Below, in pieces: positions 1-9,718 of a stretch of 64,000 nt of DNA. How positions within the stretch are numbered: position 1 is the first letter of the stretch; every line of letters starts with the position of its first letter. The notes under the pieces were generated by a model. That model saw only the letters and a list, made by a program, of their open reading frames with translations. It did not search any database and was not told the origin of the DNA. The position numbers and the translations under genes are program-made. The DNA is from Paraburkholderia aromaticivorans (GTDB lineage: Bacteria > Pseudomonadota > Gammaproteobacteria > Burkholderiales > Burkholderiaceae), in assembly GCF_002278075.1 (NCBI RefSeq), contig NZ_CP022989.1, positions 2,170,001 through 2,234,000 on the forward strand. Direction: 5' to 3'.

Positions 1-81
1 GCGGCCGGCTACGACGCGCCGTTTCTGAGCGTGCAGGAAGGGGTCGATCGCTACGTACGTTGGCTATTCGGCCAGGTGTAA
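1..81 (+). CDS. hldD: ADP-L-glycero-D-manno-heptose 6-epimerase, C-terminal end (partial)
   Basis: The first 26 codons read in frame to a TAA stop at 79-81. The peptide begins AAGYDAPF and continues with EGV..Y..WL, which matches the C-terminus of HldD/RfaD (E. coli ends with AAGYDKPF...EGV..Y..WL). HldD makes the heptose precursor of the LPS inner core in the cytoplasm. The rest of the gene lies outside the window. The following comEA and cysM genes fit the order I know from Burkholderia. Confidence 0.75.
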   Translation, partial: AAGYDAPFLSVQEGVDRYVRWLFGQV

Positions 82-158
82 ATAATTCGGATCCCTCTTT
101 AAACTGGAATCTCCCGGTTGGTGATGGTCGCCAACCGGTTGTACGAGGGAGATTCCAT

Positions 159-524
159 ATGTTTCGAAAAATTCTGGTTACCGCGGCCATGCTCGCCGCT
201 TTCGGCCACGCTTATGCGGCGGTCGACGTCAACACGGCGAATGAGGATGCGCTGCGCGGCATCAAGGGCATCGGTCCCGCCAAAGCGAAAGCCATTCTCG
301 ACGAGCGTGCAGCGCATGGTCCGTTCAAGGACCCGGCCGACCTCGGCAAGCGCGTCAAGGGCATGGGCGGGCATACCGTCGAGCGCCTGCAGGCGGAGGG
401 TCTCGCTATCGGTCCGGCTGGCGCGGCTGCTAACCCGCAGGCTGCGGCGTCTGCACAGACCAAAGGCGCGGCCGCTGCGGCCAACACGCCAAAGAACAAC
501 GCCACGGTGGCCGTGAAGAAATAG
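159..524 (+). CDS. ComEA-family helix-hairpin-helix protein, secreted
   Basis: This is a 121-residue protein with a signal peptide (residues 1-20, cleavage after AYA) and one helix-hairpin-helix unit at about 22-75 (VNTA start, GIKGIGPAKA hairpin). The family binds DNA non-specifically; ComEA acts in periplasmic DNA uptake during natural transformation. Residues 84-121 are an Ala/Asn/Lys-rich tail. The ATG at 159 was chosen because GAGGGA lies 9 bases upstream and the signal peptide starts there. It follows hldD by 77 bases. A role in competence is inferred from the family only. Confidence 0.85.
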   Translation: MFRKILVTAAMLAAFGHAYAAVDVNTANEDALRGIKGIGPAKAKAILDERAAHGPFKDPADLGKRVKGMGGHTVERLQAEGLAIGPAGAAANPQAAASAQTKGAAAAANTPKNNATVAVKK

Positions 525-641
525 CCTGACACGGATCCGGCGCACGGCCCGGTGGGTCGCGCACCGGGTCCGTCCCGTCGTTTCCCGTCATGGTCGGAGT
601 CGTCACGAACACTCCTTCAGCTGTCATGCAGATGACTGGCT

Positions 642-668
642 CCCGCGGTTCTCAGCCGCGGGCTTTTT
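642..668 (+). terminator. Intrinsic terminator after comEA
   Basis: A 7-bp stem (642-648 with 656-662) is followed by TTTTT at 664-668. It ends plus-strand transcription before cysM. Confidence 0.75.
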
Positions 669-794
669 GCGTTGCGGGCGCTCGCTGGCAGGCGCCTGCA
701 TCCATGCGGACAGAAGGGCCGCGCGGCAGCCGCGGGCACGGTGGTTTAGAATCGACAGATTAAGACTCTGCGCAGCGACAGCACCAGAACCGAT

Positions 795-1697
795 ATGGCT
801 TACAAAACGATTGAAGACACGATCGGCAATACGCCACTCGTGCAACTCGTCCGTCTTCCCGACGACGAGATCCGCAGCCGCAACAACGTGATCCTTGCGA
901 AGCTCGAGGGCAACAACCCTGCGGGCTCGGTGAAGGATCGCCCGGCGTTGTCGATGATCAAGAAAGCGGAAGCGCGCGGGCGCATCAAGCCGGGCGACAC
1001 GCTGATCGAATCGACCAGCGGCAACACCGGCATCGCACTCGCCATGGCAGCCGCGATCCGTGGCTACAAAATGGTGCTGATCATGCCGGAAGATCTGTCG
1101 GTGGAGCGCCGTCAGAGCATGGCCGCCTATGGCGCGCAGATCGTTCTCACGCCGGTCACGGGCGGCATGGAGTACGCACGCGATCTGGCCGAGCAGATGC
1201 AGCGCGAAGGCAAGGGCATCATCCTCGACCAGTTCGCCAATCCGGATAATCCGGCCGCGCACGTCGAAGGCACGGGCCCGGAAATCTGGCGCGACACCGA
1301 AGGGCGCATTACCCACTTCGTGTCGTCCATGGGCACGACCGGCACGATCATGGGCGTGTCCACCTATCTGAAAGAGCAGAACCAGGCGATCGAGATCATC
1401 GGCGCGCAGCCCGAAGAGGGGTCGCGCATTCCGGGCATCCGTAAATGGCCGGAAGCCTATCTGCCGAAAATTTTCGATCGCAGCCGCGTGGATCGTGTGG
1501 AGAACGTGAGCCAAGCCGCCGCCGAGGCCATGGCGCGGCGCATGGCGTCGGTGGAAGGCATCTTTGCCGGTATCTCGTCGGGCGGCGCGTGCGAAGTGGC
1601 GCTGCGCGTCGCGCGGCAAGTCGAGAACGCGACGATCGTGTTCATCGTTTGCGACCGCGGCGACCGCTATCTGTCCACCGGTGTGTTTCCGGCTTGA
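795..1697 (+). CDS. cysM: Cysteine synthase B (O-acetylserine sulfhydrylase)
   Basis: 300 residues, the usual CysM length. It is a PLP enzyme that makes cysteine from O-acetylserine and sulfide or thiosulfate. The PLP lysine is K47 in GSVKDR, the substrate loop is STSGNTG at 73-79, GTTGTIMG binds the cofactor phosphate, and GISSGG follows near the C-terminus. Extra residues around the PLP lysine (SVKDRPALSMI) are typical of CysM rather than CysK. It appears monocistronic, flanked by terminators at 642-668 and 1750-1785. Confidence 0.95.
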   Translation: MAYKTIEDTIGNTPLVQLVRLPDDEIRSRNNVILAKLEGNNPAGSVKDRPALSMIKKAEARGRIKPGDTLIESTSGNTGIALAMAAAIRGYKMVLIMPEDLSVERRQSMAAYGAQIVLTPVTGGMEYARDLAEQMQREGKGIILDQFANPDNPAAHVEGTGPEIWRDTEGRITHFVSSMGTTGTIMGVSTYLKEQNQAIEIIGAQPEEGSRIPGIRKWPEAYLPKIFDRSRVDRVENVSQAAAEAMARRMASVEGIFAGISSGGACEVALRVARQVENATIVFIVCDRGDRYLSTGVFPA

Positions 1698-1749
1698 ACG
1701 CGTCGCGGCGTTTCTGGTCCGTATCCGGCCGGCTTCTGGGCCGTCAATG

Positions 1750-1785
1750 AAAAAAAGCGCCGATTCACAACCGGCGCTTTTTTTG
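1750..1785. terminator. Bidirectional terminator between cysM and mltB
   Basis: The stem GCGCCG (1757-1762) pairs with 1772-1777. An A-run lies on the left and a T-run on the right, so it can serve both convergent genes. Confidence 0.85.
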
Positions 1786-1822
1786 TCTTCGCGTGAGGCG
1801 GACCTGCCGCGCCCACTACCGT

Positions 1823-3052
1823 CTATTGTGAAGCGCCAGCCGGCACCGCCGCGTTGTTGCCGGCATTCGTCGCATCGCCAGCCTCCATCTGTGCCTTGAC
1901 CCGCTGACCCAGTTGATAGACCGCGAGCGCATAAAAGAAACTGCGGTTATAGCGCGTCAGCACGTAGAAGTTCTTCAAGCCCAGCATGAACTCGGTGCCG
2001 CGTCCGGGCGAAGGCAGATCCACCACCGTGACCGGCGTGCCGGCTTCCGACGCGATATCCACGCCGGGTTCGTTCAGCAGCAACCCGGCGCGCAGCAATT
2101 GATCGAGCGGCCAGTGCGGCTCGGGCTGGCCGTCGGCCGCTGCTTGCGCGACGCCGAGGCTGCCGGCGTCCGAGCCGATCTTCCACACGACCGGCCGGCC
2201 GCTTTCCCAACCGTTCTGACGCAGGTAATTCGCCACGCTGCCGATCGCATCGGCCTGGCTCGTGCGCAAGTCGATCTGCCGGTTGCCGTCGTAGCTCACC
2301 GCGTATTGGACGATGCTGCTCGGCAGGAACTGCGGAATGCCGATCGCGCCGGTATAGGAGCCCAGCACCGTGGTCGGGTCGATCTGCGAGTCGCGCGTCC
2401 ACACCAGGTAGTCTTCGAGATTCTTGCGGAAGGTCGCCTGGCGATCCGCGCGATTGGCGGTGCCCGGATAGTCGAAGCTGAGCGTGGTCAGCGCGTCGAG
2501 CACACGGAAGTTGCCCATGAAGCGCCCATAGATCGTCTCCACGCCGATGATGCCGACGATCACCTCCGGCGGCACGCCGAACTCTTCATAGGCGCGCTGC
2601 AGCGTGGCCTGGTTCGCGCGCCAGAAGCGCACGCCGGCATTGATGCGGACCTGGTCGAGAAAGCGCGATTGGTACACGCGCCAGTTCTTGACCGCCGGGG
2701 AGGGCGGCGGCGTCACGAGCTTGACTGCGGTCGCCGAATAGCTCACGCCGGCAAAGAGCGCGTGCAGCGCGGACTCGTCGAAGTCGTAGCGCGCGACCAT
2801 GTCGTTGATGAACGCGTCGACATTGGGATTGTTCGCGTAGCGCTGCGGGATGATCTCTTCTTCAAACGTTTGCCCTTGCGGCACAGCGGGTTGCGGCTGG
2901 CCTTGCGCGAGCAGCACCGGAGGTTTCTTGCCGGCGCTTTGCGCGATCGCGGGACTGGTTGCCATGAACATGCACGATGCGACGGACAGTGCGGCGGCCA
3001 TGGTTCTGGTGCGTAGCCGGTTTCGTGCAGACAGAGCAAGCGTGACGGTCAT
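1823..3052 (-). CDS. mltB: Lytic murein transglycosylase B
   Basis: 409 residues. MltB cleaves the glycan strand of peptidoglycan to 1,6-anhydro-muropeptides in the periplasm. The catalytic glutamate is E172 in GVETIYG, and the SLT-like motif GAIGIPQFLPSS follows, as in the MltB family. The N-terminal hydrophobic segment (about 19-38) holds VASC at 24-27, a possible lipobox, so the protein may be outer-membrane anchored like E. coli MltB. A normal AIAQ-type cleavage near 38 is the alternative. The start at 3052 has no strong ribosome binding site. It is convergent with cysM. Confidence 0.92.
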   Translation of the reverse strand: MTVTLALSARNRLRTRTMAAALSVASCMFMATSPAIAQSAGKKPPVLLAQGQPQPAVPQGQTFEEEIIPQRYANNPNVDAFINDMVARYDFDESALHALFAGVSYSATAVKLVTPPPSPAVKNWRVYQSRFLDQVRINAGVRFWRANQATLQRAYEEFGVPPEVIVGIIGVETIYGRFMGNFRVLDALTTLSFDYPGTANRADRQATFRKNLEDYLVWTRDSQIDPTTVLGSYTGAIGIPQFLPSSIVQYAVSYDGNRQIDLRTSQADAIGSVANYLRQNGWESGRPVVWKIGSDAGSLGVAQAAADGQPEPHWPLDQLLRAGLLLNEPGVDIASEAGTPVTVVDLPSPGRGTEFMLGLKNFYVLTRYNRSFFYALAVYQLGQRVKAQMEAGDATNAGNNAAVPAGASQ

Positions 3053-3263
3053 AGTGAGCTAAGGCGCGGTGCGCAGGAGACAAGGGAGAGACGGGGGAAA
3101 AACCGATCGGCGCAGTATACCCGACGCTTTCCGCAAAACTGTGCCTGACACGTTACGGCCGCATCGTGTGGTAACTTGATGAATGTTGGCGCGCCGAGGG
3201 CGCGCGCCGTTGGATGGAGACACGCCGCGCGCGCCAAGAAACGCGTCGCCGCCGAAAAGAATC

Positions 3264-4187
3264 ATGGCAACTGGCTTTTATTCCCACCCCGACTGCCTGC
3301 TGCACGATATGGGGCAATGGCATCCCGAATGCCCGGCGCGCCTGCAGGCAATCGAAGACCAATTGATCGCGAGCCGCATCGACTCGCTGATCGAGCGCGA
3401 GTCGGCGCCGCTCGCCGACGAAGCCGCGCTGCTGCGCGTGCATACGCAAGCCCACGTCGACTACATCCGCAGCCGCTCGCCCGCCGAAGGCATGGCCGAA
3501 ATCGATCCCGATACGACGATGAACCCGCACACGTTGCAAGCCGCATTGCGCGCATCGGGCGCAGCGGTAGCGGCGACCGACGCGGTGATCGAAGGCCGCT
3601 ACGACAACGCCTTTTGCAGCGTGCGGCCGCCGGGCCACCATGCCGAGCCGGCACGCGCCATGGGCTTCTGCTTTTTCAACAATGTCGCGATCGCCGCGCG
3701 TCATGCGCTCGAAGTGCACGGCCTCTCGCGGGTCGCGATCATCGACTTCGACGTGCATCACGGCAACGGCACCGAAGCGGCTTTTTCGGGCGACTCGCGC
3801 GTGCTGATGTGCAGTTTCTTCCAGCATCCGTTCTACCCGTTCACCGGCGCCGACAACCAGGCGCCCAACATGTGCAACGTGCCCATGCCTGCGCGCTCGA
3901 AAGGCATGGCGGTGCGCGAGGCGGTAGACATGCTGTGGTTGCCGCGCCTGCATGATTTCAAGCCGGAGATGGTGTTCATCTCGGCCGGTTTCGACGCGCA
4001 TCGCGAGGACGACCTCGGCAACATGGGCCTCGTCGAAGACGATTATGCGTGGATCACCGACCAGATCCGCGAGATCGCGAAGCGCTATGCGCGCGGGCGG
4101 ATCGTCAGCTGTCTCGAAGGCGGCTACAACCTGTCCGCGCTGGGGCGCAGCGTGGTCGCCCACGTGCGCTCGCTGGCCGGGATCTGA
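3264..4187 (+). CDS. Histone-deacetylase-family protein (acetoin utilization/acetylpolyamine amidohydrolase type)
   Basis: 307 residues with the complete class II HDAC fold. RPPGHHAEP carries the tandem active-site histidines, DFDVHHGNG and SAGFDAH carry the zinc-binding Asp/His residues, and ECPARL is near the N-terminus. Bacterial relatives deacetylate acetyl-polyamines or acetyl-lysine; the substrate cannot be told from sequence. The ATG at 3264 opens with the conserved TGFYSHPDC; an in-frame upstream start (3183) would add a low-quality arginine-rich stretch. A crotonase-fold gene follows 47 bases downstream and may be co-transcribed. Confidence 0.9.
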   Translation: MATGFYSHPDCLLHDMGQWHPECPARLQAIEDQLIASRIDSLIERESAPLADEAALLRVHTQAHVDYIRSRSPAEGMAEIDPDTTMNPHTLQAALRASGAAVAATDAVIEGRYDNAFCSVRPPGHHAEPARAMGFCFFNNVAIAARHALEVHGLSRVAIIDFDVHHGNGTEAAFSGDSRVLMCSFFQHPFYPFTGADNQAPNMCNVPMPARSKGMAVREAVDMLWLPRLHDFKPEMVFISAGFDAHREDDLGNMGLVEDDYAWITDQIREIAKRYARGRIVSCLEGGYNLSALGRSVVAHVRSLAGI

Positions 4188-4234
4188 GCCGCCGCGCCAG
4201 GCGCGGGCGCCATCCATTCAATCAGGAGCGAGCC

Positions 4235-5044
4235 ATGAACGCCGACGCGCGCCATGCTTCACTGGTCGAGATCGAACCCGACGCGTACGGCGTGCCGGGC
4301 GTCGTGCGTTTGACGATGAACCGGCCCGACGCCTTCAACGCGCTGTCCGAAGCCATGCTCGACGATCTGCAGTCCGCGTTGAGCGAGATCGGCCGGTCGG
4401 ACGCGCGCGTGGTCGTGATCGCCGGCGCCGGCCGGGCGTTCTGTGCGGGGCACGATCTGAAGGAAATGCGCGCGGCGCCGTCGCTCGCGTACTACCAGAC
4501 GCTGTTCGCCCGCTGCACGAAGCTGATGATGACGATCCAGCGCCTGCCGCAACCGGTGATCGCGCGCGTGCAAGGTATAGCGACCGCGGCCGGCTGTCAG
4601 CTCGTCGCGATGTGCGATCTGGCGGTCGCGGCCGATACGGCGCGTTTTGCCGTGTCCGGCGTGAACCTCGGGCTCTTCTGCGCGACGCCGTCAGTGCCGC
4701 TGTCGCGCAACCTGTCGCGTAAGGCCGCGCTTGAAATGCTGCTAACCGGCGATTTCATCGACGCTGTGGGCGCGAAGCGGGAGGGTCTCGTGAACCGCGT
4801 GGTCCCCGCCGATGCGCTCGACGCGGAGCTCGCGCGGCTCGCCGCCAGCATCTGCGCGAAGCCCGCCGCAGCCGTGAGCGCCGGCAAGGGGCTCTTCTAT
4901 CGTCAGTTGGAGATGGGCATCGAAGCGGCTTACCAGCTTGCCGGCCAGACGATGGCTTGCAACATGATGGATGAGTCGGCGCTCGAAGGCGTGCAGGCTT
5001 TCATCGACAAACGGCCGCCCGACTGGAAGCGTGACGCGGGCTAG
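4235..5044 (+). CDS. Enoyl-CoA hydratase/isomerase family protein (ECHDC3-like)
   Basis: 269 residues with the crotonase fold: FCAGHDLKEM forms the oxyanion loop and ATAAGCQLVA the second helix. The two catalytic glutamates of classical enoyl-CoA hydratase are not in place: the first is Gln (GCQLV instead of GCELA) and the second region reads SGVNLGLF instead of PEI.LG. This matches the ECHDC3-like branch, whose reaction is not settled, so hydratase activity should not be assumed. AGGAG at about 4223 supports the ATG at 4235. It probably shares a transcript with the preceding deacetylase gene. Confidence 0.88.
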   Translation: MNADARHASLVEIEPDAYGVPGVVRLTMNRPDAFNALSEAMLDDLQSALSEIGRSDARVVVIAGAGRAFCAGHDLKEMRAAPSLAYYQTLFARCTKLMMTIQRLPQPVIARVQGIATAAGCQLVAMCDLAVAADTARFAVSGVNLGLFCATPSVPLSRNLSRKAALEMLLTGDFIDAVGAKREGLVNRVVPADALDAELARLAASICAKPAAAVSAGKGLFYRQLEMGIEAAYQLAGQTMACNMMDESALEGVQAFIDKRPPDWKRDAG

Positions 5045-5061
5045 CCGCGTCGTTCAGGCTT

Positions 5062-5967
5062 TCAGGCGCTCGCCGCCAGCCGTTTGTCGATCCACTCGAT
5101 CAACGCCCCGATCACCCGGTCGCGGTCGATGTCGTTCATCGTTTCGTGATAGCTGCCTTCGTACAAGGTCAGCGTCTTGTCCGGCGAGCCGGCGTGCTGG
5201 CCGAATTCGCGGCTGCCGTCGGGTTCGGTGAGCTTGTCGGCGGTGCCGTGATAGACCAGCAGCGGGACCCGCAAGCCCGCCCGTCCGCGTTCGATGCGCG
5301 CCATCGCCAGCAACAGTTCCGCGCCGGTGCGGGCGGGAATCGCGCCGTGATGCACGAGCGGATCGTTGCGATTGGCGTTCACCACGGGTTGCAGGCGCGA
5401 GAGCAACGCGGCGTCGATTTTCATCGCCGGGAAGCTCGGGTAGAAACGGCTGATCACCTGGCTCAGCTTGAGCATCCAGCGCGGCACGTCGCGGCCGGGC
5501 GCGAGCGCCGGGCTCGACAGGACCAGGCCGTTCAGGCGCCGGCCGCTCGCCTGGAGGCGCTCGATCGCGTAGAGCGCGGCCACGGCGCCGCCCATGCTGT
5601 GACCCATCAGGAAGAGCGGCGCGCAACTTTGCGCCGCGGCGTCGAGCAAGGCTTGCGCGTCCAGCAGATAGTCGTCGAAGCGCTTCACATAGGCCCGCTT
5701 GCCGGGCGCGTGGCCGTGGCCGCGCAGATCGATCGCCACCAGTTCTATGCCGGCCGCGTTCAGCCTTGCGGCGAGCGCGGCGTAACGCCCGGCGTGCTCG
5801 GCGAGCCCGTGGATCAGCGCCACGGTGGCGCGCATCGGCGCGACGGCCGGCCAGCGGTACAGCGGTAATTCCACGCCGTCGCCGGTCGTGACCGACGAGC
5901 GCAGCGGCTCGCCGGCGTGCCGCTTGCCCCCGACGGGCCGCGCGGTGCTGCTTGGGGATATCTCCAT
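5062..5967 (-). CDS. Alpha/beta hydrolase, monoacylglycerol-lipase/lysophospholipase type
   Basis: 301 residues, cytoplasmic, no signal peptide. It has the Hydrolase_4 pattern: HGLAEH near residue 53, DLRGHG at 80-85, nucleophile S124 in GHSMGG, then an acid in YHGTADKLT and a histidine in GSYHETMND. Relatives hydrolyse monoacylglycerols or lysophospholipids; the substrate here is unknown. It is convergent with the crotonase gene (17 bases between them) and divergent from metN. Confidence 0.88.
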   Translation of the reverse strand: MEISPSSTARPVGGKRHAGEPLRSSVTTGDGVELPLYRWPAVAPMRATVALIHGLAEHAGRYAALAARLNAAGIELVAIDLRGHGHAPGKRAYVKRFDDYLLDAQALLDAAAQSCAPLFLMGHSMGGAVAALYAIERLQASGRRLNGLVLSSPALAPGRDVPRWMLKLSQVISRFYPSFPAMKIDAALLSRLQPVVNANRNDPLVHHGAIPARTGAELLLAMARIERGRAGLRVPLLVYHGTADKLTEPDGSREFGQHAGSPDKTLTLYEGSYHETMNDIDRDRVIGALIEWIDKRLAASA

Positions 5968-6207
5968 GGCTGCCGCTTATCCTGATTTCGTCCCGCCCGA
6001 TCATAGTCGCAGCGGCGGGCCGCGCGCGAGCATCCGGCACCGGGCGGCCCTCTAATTCCAATGGGTTATGAAAAGATCGTAATTGATTATTAAAGGGAAT
6101 GTCAGCGCTGCGGTAGAATTGCGGGCTCAAATCCCAATAAAAGCAACGGCGGCCGCTTGTCGGGAGCGCATCATGCTCGCCGGCAGCCTCCGCCGTTTCG
6201 TTTTTCC

Positions 6208-7242
6208 ATGATCGAAATACGCAATATCTCCCAGCGGTTCGCCGGGCCCCGGGGCTGGGTCGAGGCGCTGCACAACGTCAATCTGTCGATTCCGGCGGGC
6301 GAGGTGTTCGGCATCATCGGCCGCAGCGGCGCGGGCAAGAGTACGCTCGTGCGCACCCTCAACCTGCTGACGCGCCCGAGTGAAGGCAATATCGTCGTCA
6401 ACGGCCGCGATCTGACGACGCTGCCCGCCGCGCAATTGCGCGAGGCGCGCCGCGAGATCGGCATGATCTTCCAGCACTTCAATTTGCTGTCCTCGCGCAC
6501 GGTGTACGAGAACGTCGCGCTGCCGCTCGAACTCGCCGGCATGAAGCGCGACGAAATCGAAGCGAACGTGCTGCCGCTGCTCGACCTGGTGGGCCTGTCG
6601 GCGCAAAAAGACCGCTATCCGGCGCAGATCAGCGGCGGCCAAAAACAGCGCGTCGGCATCGCACGCGCTCTGGCGAGCAAGCCGAAAGTGCTGCTCTCCG
6701 ACGAAGCGACTTCCGCGCTCGACCCCGAAACCACCCGCGCGATTCTCGACCTGCTCAAGCGCATCAATCGCGAACTGAACCTGACGATCGTGCTGATCAC
6801 GCACCAGATGGACGTGATCAAGCAGGTCTGCGACCGCGTCGCGGTGCTGGACGCGGGCCGTGTGGTCGAAGAAGGCAAGGTCATCGACGTGTTCCTGCAA
6901 CCGCATCACGAAGTCACGCGCGCGCTGATCGGCGACGTGATCGCGCAGGAGCTGCCGCCCGCCATGAAGGCGCGCGTCGCGGAGCGCCTGAAGACCGGCA
7001 GCGGTCACTTGCTGCGACTCGCGTTCACCGGCTCCGGCGTCGATCAGCCGATCCTGTCGGAAACCATTCGCCGTTACGAACTCGACTTCAACATCCTGCA
7101 CGGCCAGATCGACGAGATCCAGGGGCAGGCGTTCGGCTCGCTCGCGGTGCTCGCGGGCGGCGAACCGGCGAAAGTGGCGCAGGCGCTGACGTATCTGCGT
7201 GAACAGGGCGTGGTGGTGGAGGAGCTGTCGTATGTTGAGTGA
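6208..7242 (+). CDS. metN: Methionine ABC transporter ATP-binding protein
   Basis: 344 residues. Walker A is GRSGAGKST at 38-46, the ABC signature [15 protein letters not shown] follows, and Walker B is [12 protein letters not shown]. The last ~80 residues form the NIL ligand-sensing domain that lets bound methionine inhibit the transporter. It energises uptake of L- and D-methionine with MetI and MetQ. The ATG at 6208 gives the usual N-terminus MIEIRNIS, although no good ribosome binding site precedes it; a TTG at 6157 is an alternative. It overlaps metI by 11 bases. Confidence 0.95.
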   Translation: MIEIRNISQRFAGPRGWVEALHNVNLSIPAGEVFGIIGRSGAGKSTLVRTLNLLTRPSEGNIVVNGRDLTTLPAAQLREARREIGMIFQHFNLLSSRTVYENVALPLELAGMKRDEIEANVLPLLDLVGLSAQKDRYPAQISGGQKQRVGIARALASKPKVLLSDEATSALDPETTRAILDLLKRINRELNLTIVLITHQMDVIKQVCDRVAVLDAGRVVEEGKVIDVFLQPHHEVTRALIGDVIAQELPPAMKARVAERLKTGSGHLLRLAFTGSGVDQPILSETIRRYELDFNILHGQIDEIQGQAFGSLAVLAGGEPAKVAQALTYLREQGVVVEELSYVE

Positions 7243-7885
7243 AATGTTGGACATGTTCGTCCAGTCGTTCTGGGAAACGCTCGTCATGGTGGGCATTTCC
7301 GGGCTGGTCGGCGCTCTGGTGGGCTTGCCGCTCGGCGTTCTGTTGTATCTGACGGATCGCCAGGGCGTGCTGCAGAACGTCGCGGTGAATCGCGTGATGG
7401 GCGTGGTCGTCAATGCGGTCCGCTCGACGCCGTTCATCATTCTGCTGGTCGCCGTGATTCCGTTCACGCGCCTCGTGGTGGGTTCGTCGATCGGAACAGC
7501 GGCCGCCGTCGTGCCGCTGACGATCGCCGCCGCGCCGTTCATCGCGCGTCTGGTCGAGACGGCGTTGCGGGAAGTGGATCGCGGACTGATCGAAGCCGCG
7601 CAGGCGATGGGCGCGACCACCAGCCAGATCGTCTTCAAGGTGTTGTTGCCGGAATCGCTGCCGGGCGTGGTCGCCGGGCTGACGATCACCTTCGTCTCGC
7701 TGGTCGGCTACTCGGCGATGGCCGGCGCGATCGGCGGCGGCGGTCTTGGCGATCTCGGCATTCGTTATGGGTATCAGCGTTTCCTGCCGGAAGTGATGTT
7801 GACGGTCGTGGTGATTCTGATCGTCTTCGTGCAGTTGGTGCAGTCGTTCGGGGATTGGCTCGTGCGTCGTTTGAGCCATAAGTAA
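7232..7885 (+). CDS. metI: Methionine ABC transporter permease
   Basis: 217 residues, the same length as E. coli MetI, with about five membrane segments and the permease coupling loop [20 protein letters not shown]. It forms the membrane channel of the MetNIQ importer. The ATG at 7232 lies inside the end of metN and is preceded by GGAGGAG, so translation is probably coupled to metN. Confidence 0.95.
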   Translation: MLSEMLDMFVQSFWETLVMVGISGLVGALVGLPLGVLLYLTDRQGVLQNVAVNRVMGVVVNAVRSTPFIILLVAVIPFTRLVVGSSIGTAAAVVPLTIAAAPFIARLVETALREVDRGLIEAAQAMGATTSQIVFKVLLPESLPGVVAGLTITFVSLVGYSAMAGAIGGGGLGDLGIRYGYQRFLPEVMLTVVVILIVFVQLVQSFGDWLVRRLSHK

Positions 7886-7920
7886 AACAACAATTTCGAA
7901 TAGGTTTGGAAAGGTCCATC

Positions 7921-8718
7921 ATGCAACGTCGTTTCATTCTCAAACTGGCCGCCGTGCTCGGCGCGGCGTCGCTGTTCGCTGCCGGCGCGGCTCGCGCTGA
8001 AGATTCGATCAAGGTCGGCGTCACCGGCGGCCCGCACGCGCAGATCATGGAAGTCGTGAAGACGGTCGCGGCGAAGAACGGTCTGAACATCAAGATCGTC
8101 GAATTCTCGGATTACGTGCAGCCGAACGCCGCGCTCGCCGGCGGCGATCTGGACGCGAACAGCTACCAGCACGACCCGTATCTGCAGGCGCAGGTGAAAG
8201 ACCGCGGCTACAAGCTGATTCGTGTCGCGGATACGGTCACGTACCCGATGGGCATCTATTCGAAGAAAGTGAAGACGCTGGCCGAACTGCAGCCGGGCGC
8301 GAAGATCGCGGTACCGAACGATCCGACCAACGGCGGCCGCGCGCTGCTGTTGCTGCAAAAGCAGGGCTTGCTGAAACTGCGCGCCGACGCGGGCCTGAAG
8401 GCGACGCCGCTCGATATCGTCGAGAACCCGAAGAAGCTGAAGATCGTCGAGCTCGACGCCGCGCAGATTCCGCGCTCGCTGAACGACGTGGACGCTGCCG
8501 CAATCAATACCAACTTCGCGATGGAAGCGGGTCTGAAGCCCAAGCAGGACGCCATCGCGATTGAAGACCCGAAGGGGCCGTATGTGAACATCATCGCGAT
8601 TCGCGAGGCGGACAGGAACAAGCCGTGGGTCGCCAAGCTGGTCGCGGCGTATCATTCACCGGAAGTGAAGCAGTTTGTTGAAAGCAAATTCGGCGGGGCC
8701 GTGATCACCGCTTGGTGA
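7921..8718 (+). CDS. metQ: Methionine-binding periplasmic protein
   Basis: 265 residues of the NlpA/MetQ family. The signal peptide ends near AARA and is followed by EDSIKVGVTGGPHAQIME. Unlike E. coli MetQ there is no lipobox cysteine, so it should be a free periplasmic binding protein. GGAAAGG precedes the ATG at 7921. It is the third gene of metNIQ and is followed by a terminator. Confidence 0.93.
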   Translation: MQRRFILKLAAVLGAASLFAAGAARAEDSIKVGVTGGPHAQIMEVVKTVAAKNGLNIKIVEFSDYVQPNAALAGGDLDANSYQHDPYLQAQVKDRGYKLIRVADTVTYPMGIYSKKVKTLAELQPGAKIAVPNDPTNGGRALLLLQKQGLLKLRADAGLKATPLDIVENPKKLKIVELDAAQIPRSLNDVDAAAINTNFAMEAGLKPKQDAIAIEDPKGPYVNIIAIREADRNKPWVAKLVAAYHSPEVKQFVESKFGGAVITAW

Positions 8719-8780
8719 GCCGGCGGCCTGCAGAGCAAGCAAGATACGACGGCAATGCAGAATTAGAGTCGTAAGTCGGG

Positions 8781-8806
8781 ACCCGGGGTTGTCTCCCGGG
8801 TTTTTT
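8781..8806 (+). terminator. Intrinsic terminator after metQ
   Basis: A 7-bp stem (8781-8787 with 8795-8801) is followed by a six-base T-run. Confidence 0.85.
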
Positions 8807-8817
8807 CGAGATTAAAA

Positions 8818-8834
8818 TAGAACGATCGTTCGAT
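8818..8834. promoter_or_regulatory. Palindromic operator upstream of etfBA (TetR-type)
   Basis: GAACGATCGTTC at 8820-8831 is a perfect 12-bp palindrome, and the matching extends outward with one mismatch on each side. It sits about 125 bases before etfB. Beta-proteobacterial etfBA genes are often controlled by TetR-family regulators of fatty-acid or branched-chain degradation (FadP, LiuQ); assignment to one of these is inference. A TATAAT at 8910-8915 could be the -10 element of etfB. Confidence 0.5.
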
Positions 8835-8955
8835 ATTGCCGTCACGCCGCTGAGGAGCGATATCCTCCTGCTAGAGCGCCCGCGACAGGGCTGCCGCGAG
8901 GGCAGTCGTTATAATGTTCGTTGGGTTGACGTATTCGTAACTTTGGAGCGTGTGC

Positions 8956-9705
8956 ATGAAAATCCTGGTGCCAGTCAAGAGAGTGGTCGATTACAACGTG
9001 AAAGTTCGAGTCAAATCGGACGGCACGGGCGTCGACATCGCGAATGTGAAGATGTCGATGAATCCGTTCGACGAAATCGCGGTTGAGGAAGCGGTGCGTT
9101 TGAAGGAAGCGGGCGTGGCGACCGAAGTGATCGCCGTGTCGGCGGGTGTCACGCAGTCGCAGGAAACGCTGCGCACGGCGCTGGCGATCGGCGCGGATCG
9201 CGCGATCCTGATCGAGTCGGGCGAAGAACTGCAGCCGCTGGCGGTAGCCAAGCTGCTGAAGGCGCTGATCGACAAGGAACAGCCGCAGCTGGTGATTCTC
9301 GGCAAGCAGGCCATCGACGACGATTCGAACCAGACCGGCCAGATGCTGGCTGCGCTGGCCGGATTGCCGCAGGCGACGTTTGCCTCGAAGGTCGTCGTGG
9401 CAGACGGCAAGGCGACGGTTTCGCGTGAAGTGGACGGTGGCGCTGAAACGCTGTCTTTGAAGCTGCCCGCCGTCATCACCACCGACCTGCGCCTGAACGA
9501 ACCGCGCTACGTGACGCTGCCGAACATCATGAAGGCGAAGAAGAAACCGCTGGAAGTCATCAAGCCGGAAGACCTGGGCGTTGATGTGACGCCGCGCCTG
9601 AAAACGCTGAAGGTTGTCGAGCCGCCCAAGCGCTCCGCCGGTGTGAAGGTGCCGGACGTGAAGACGCTGGTCGAGAAGCTGAAGACCGAAGCCAAGGTGC
9701 TGTGA
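8956..9705 (+). CDS. etfB: Electron transfer flavoprotein, beta subunit
   Basis: 249 residues. EtfB binds AMP and, with EtfA, carries electrons from acyl-CoA dehydrogenases to ETF:quinone oxidoreductase. The start [18 protein letters not shown] and the central [17 protein letters not shown] are diagnostic. The ATG at 8956 follows TTTGGAGCG. etfA begins 13 bases after the stop, so the two genes form one operon. Confidence 0.96.
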   Translation: MKILVPVKRVVDYNVKVRVKSDGTGVDIANVKMSMNPFDEIAVEEAVRLKEAGVATEVIAVSAGVTQSQETLRTALAIGADRAILIESGEELQPLAVAKLLKALIDKEQPQLVILGKQAIDDDSNQTGQMLAALAGLPQATFASKVVVADGKATVSREVDGGAETLSLKLPAVITTDLRLNEPRYVTLPNIMKAKKKPLEVIKPEDLGVDVTPRLKTLKVVEPPKRSAGVKVPDVKTLVEKLKTEAKVL

Positions 9706-9718
9706 GGAGACGGACGAA

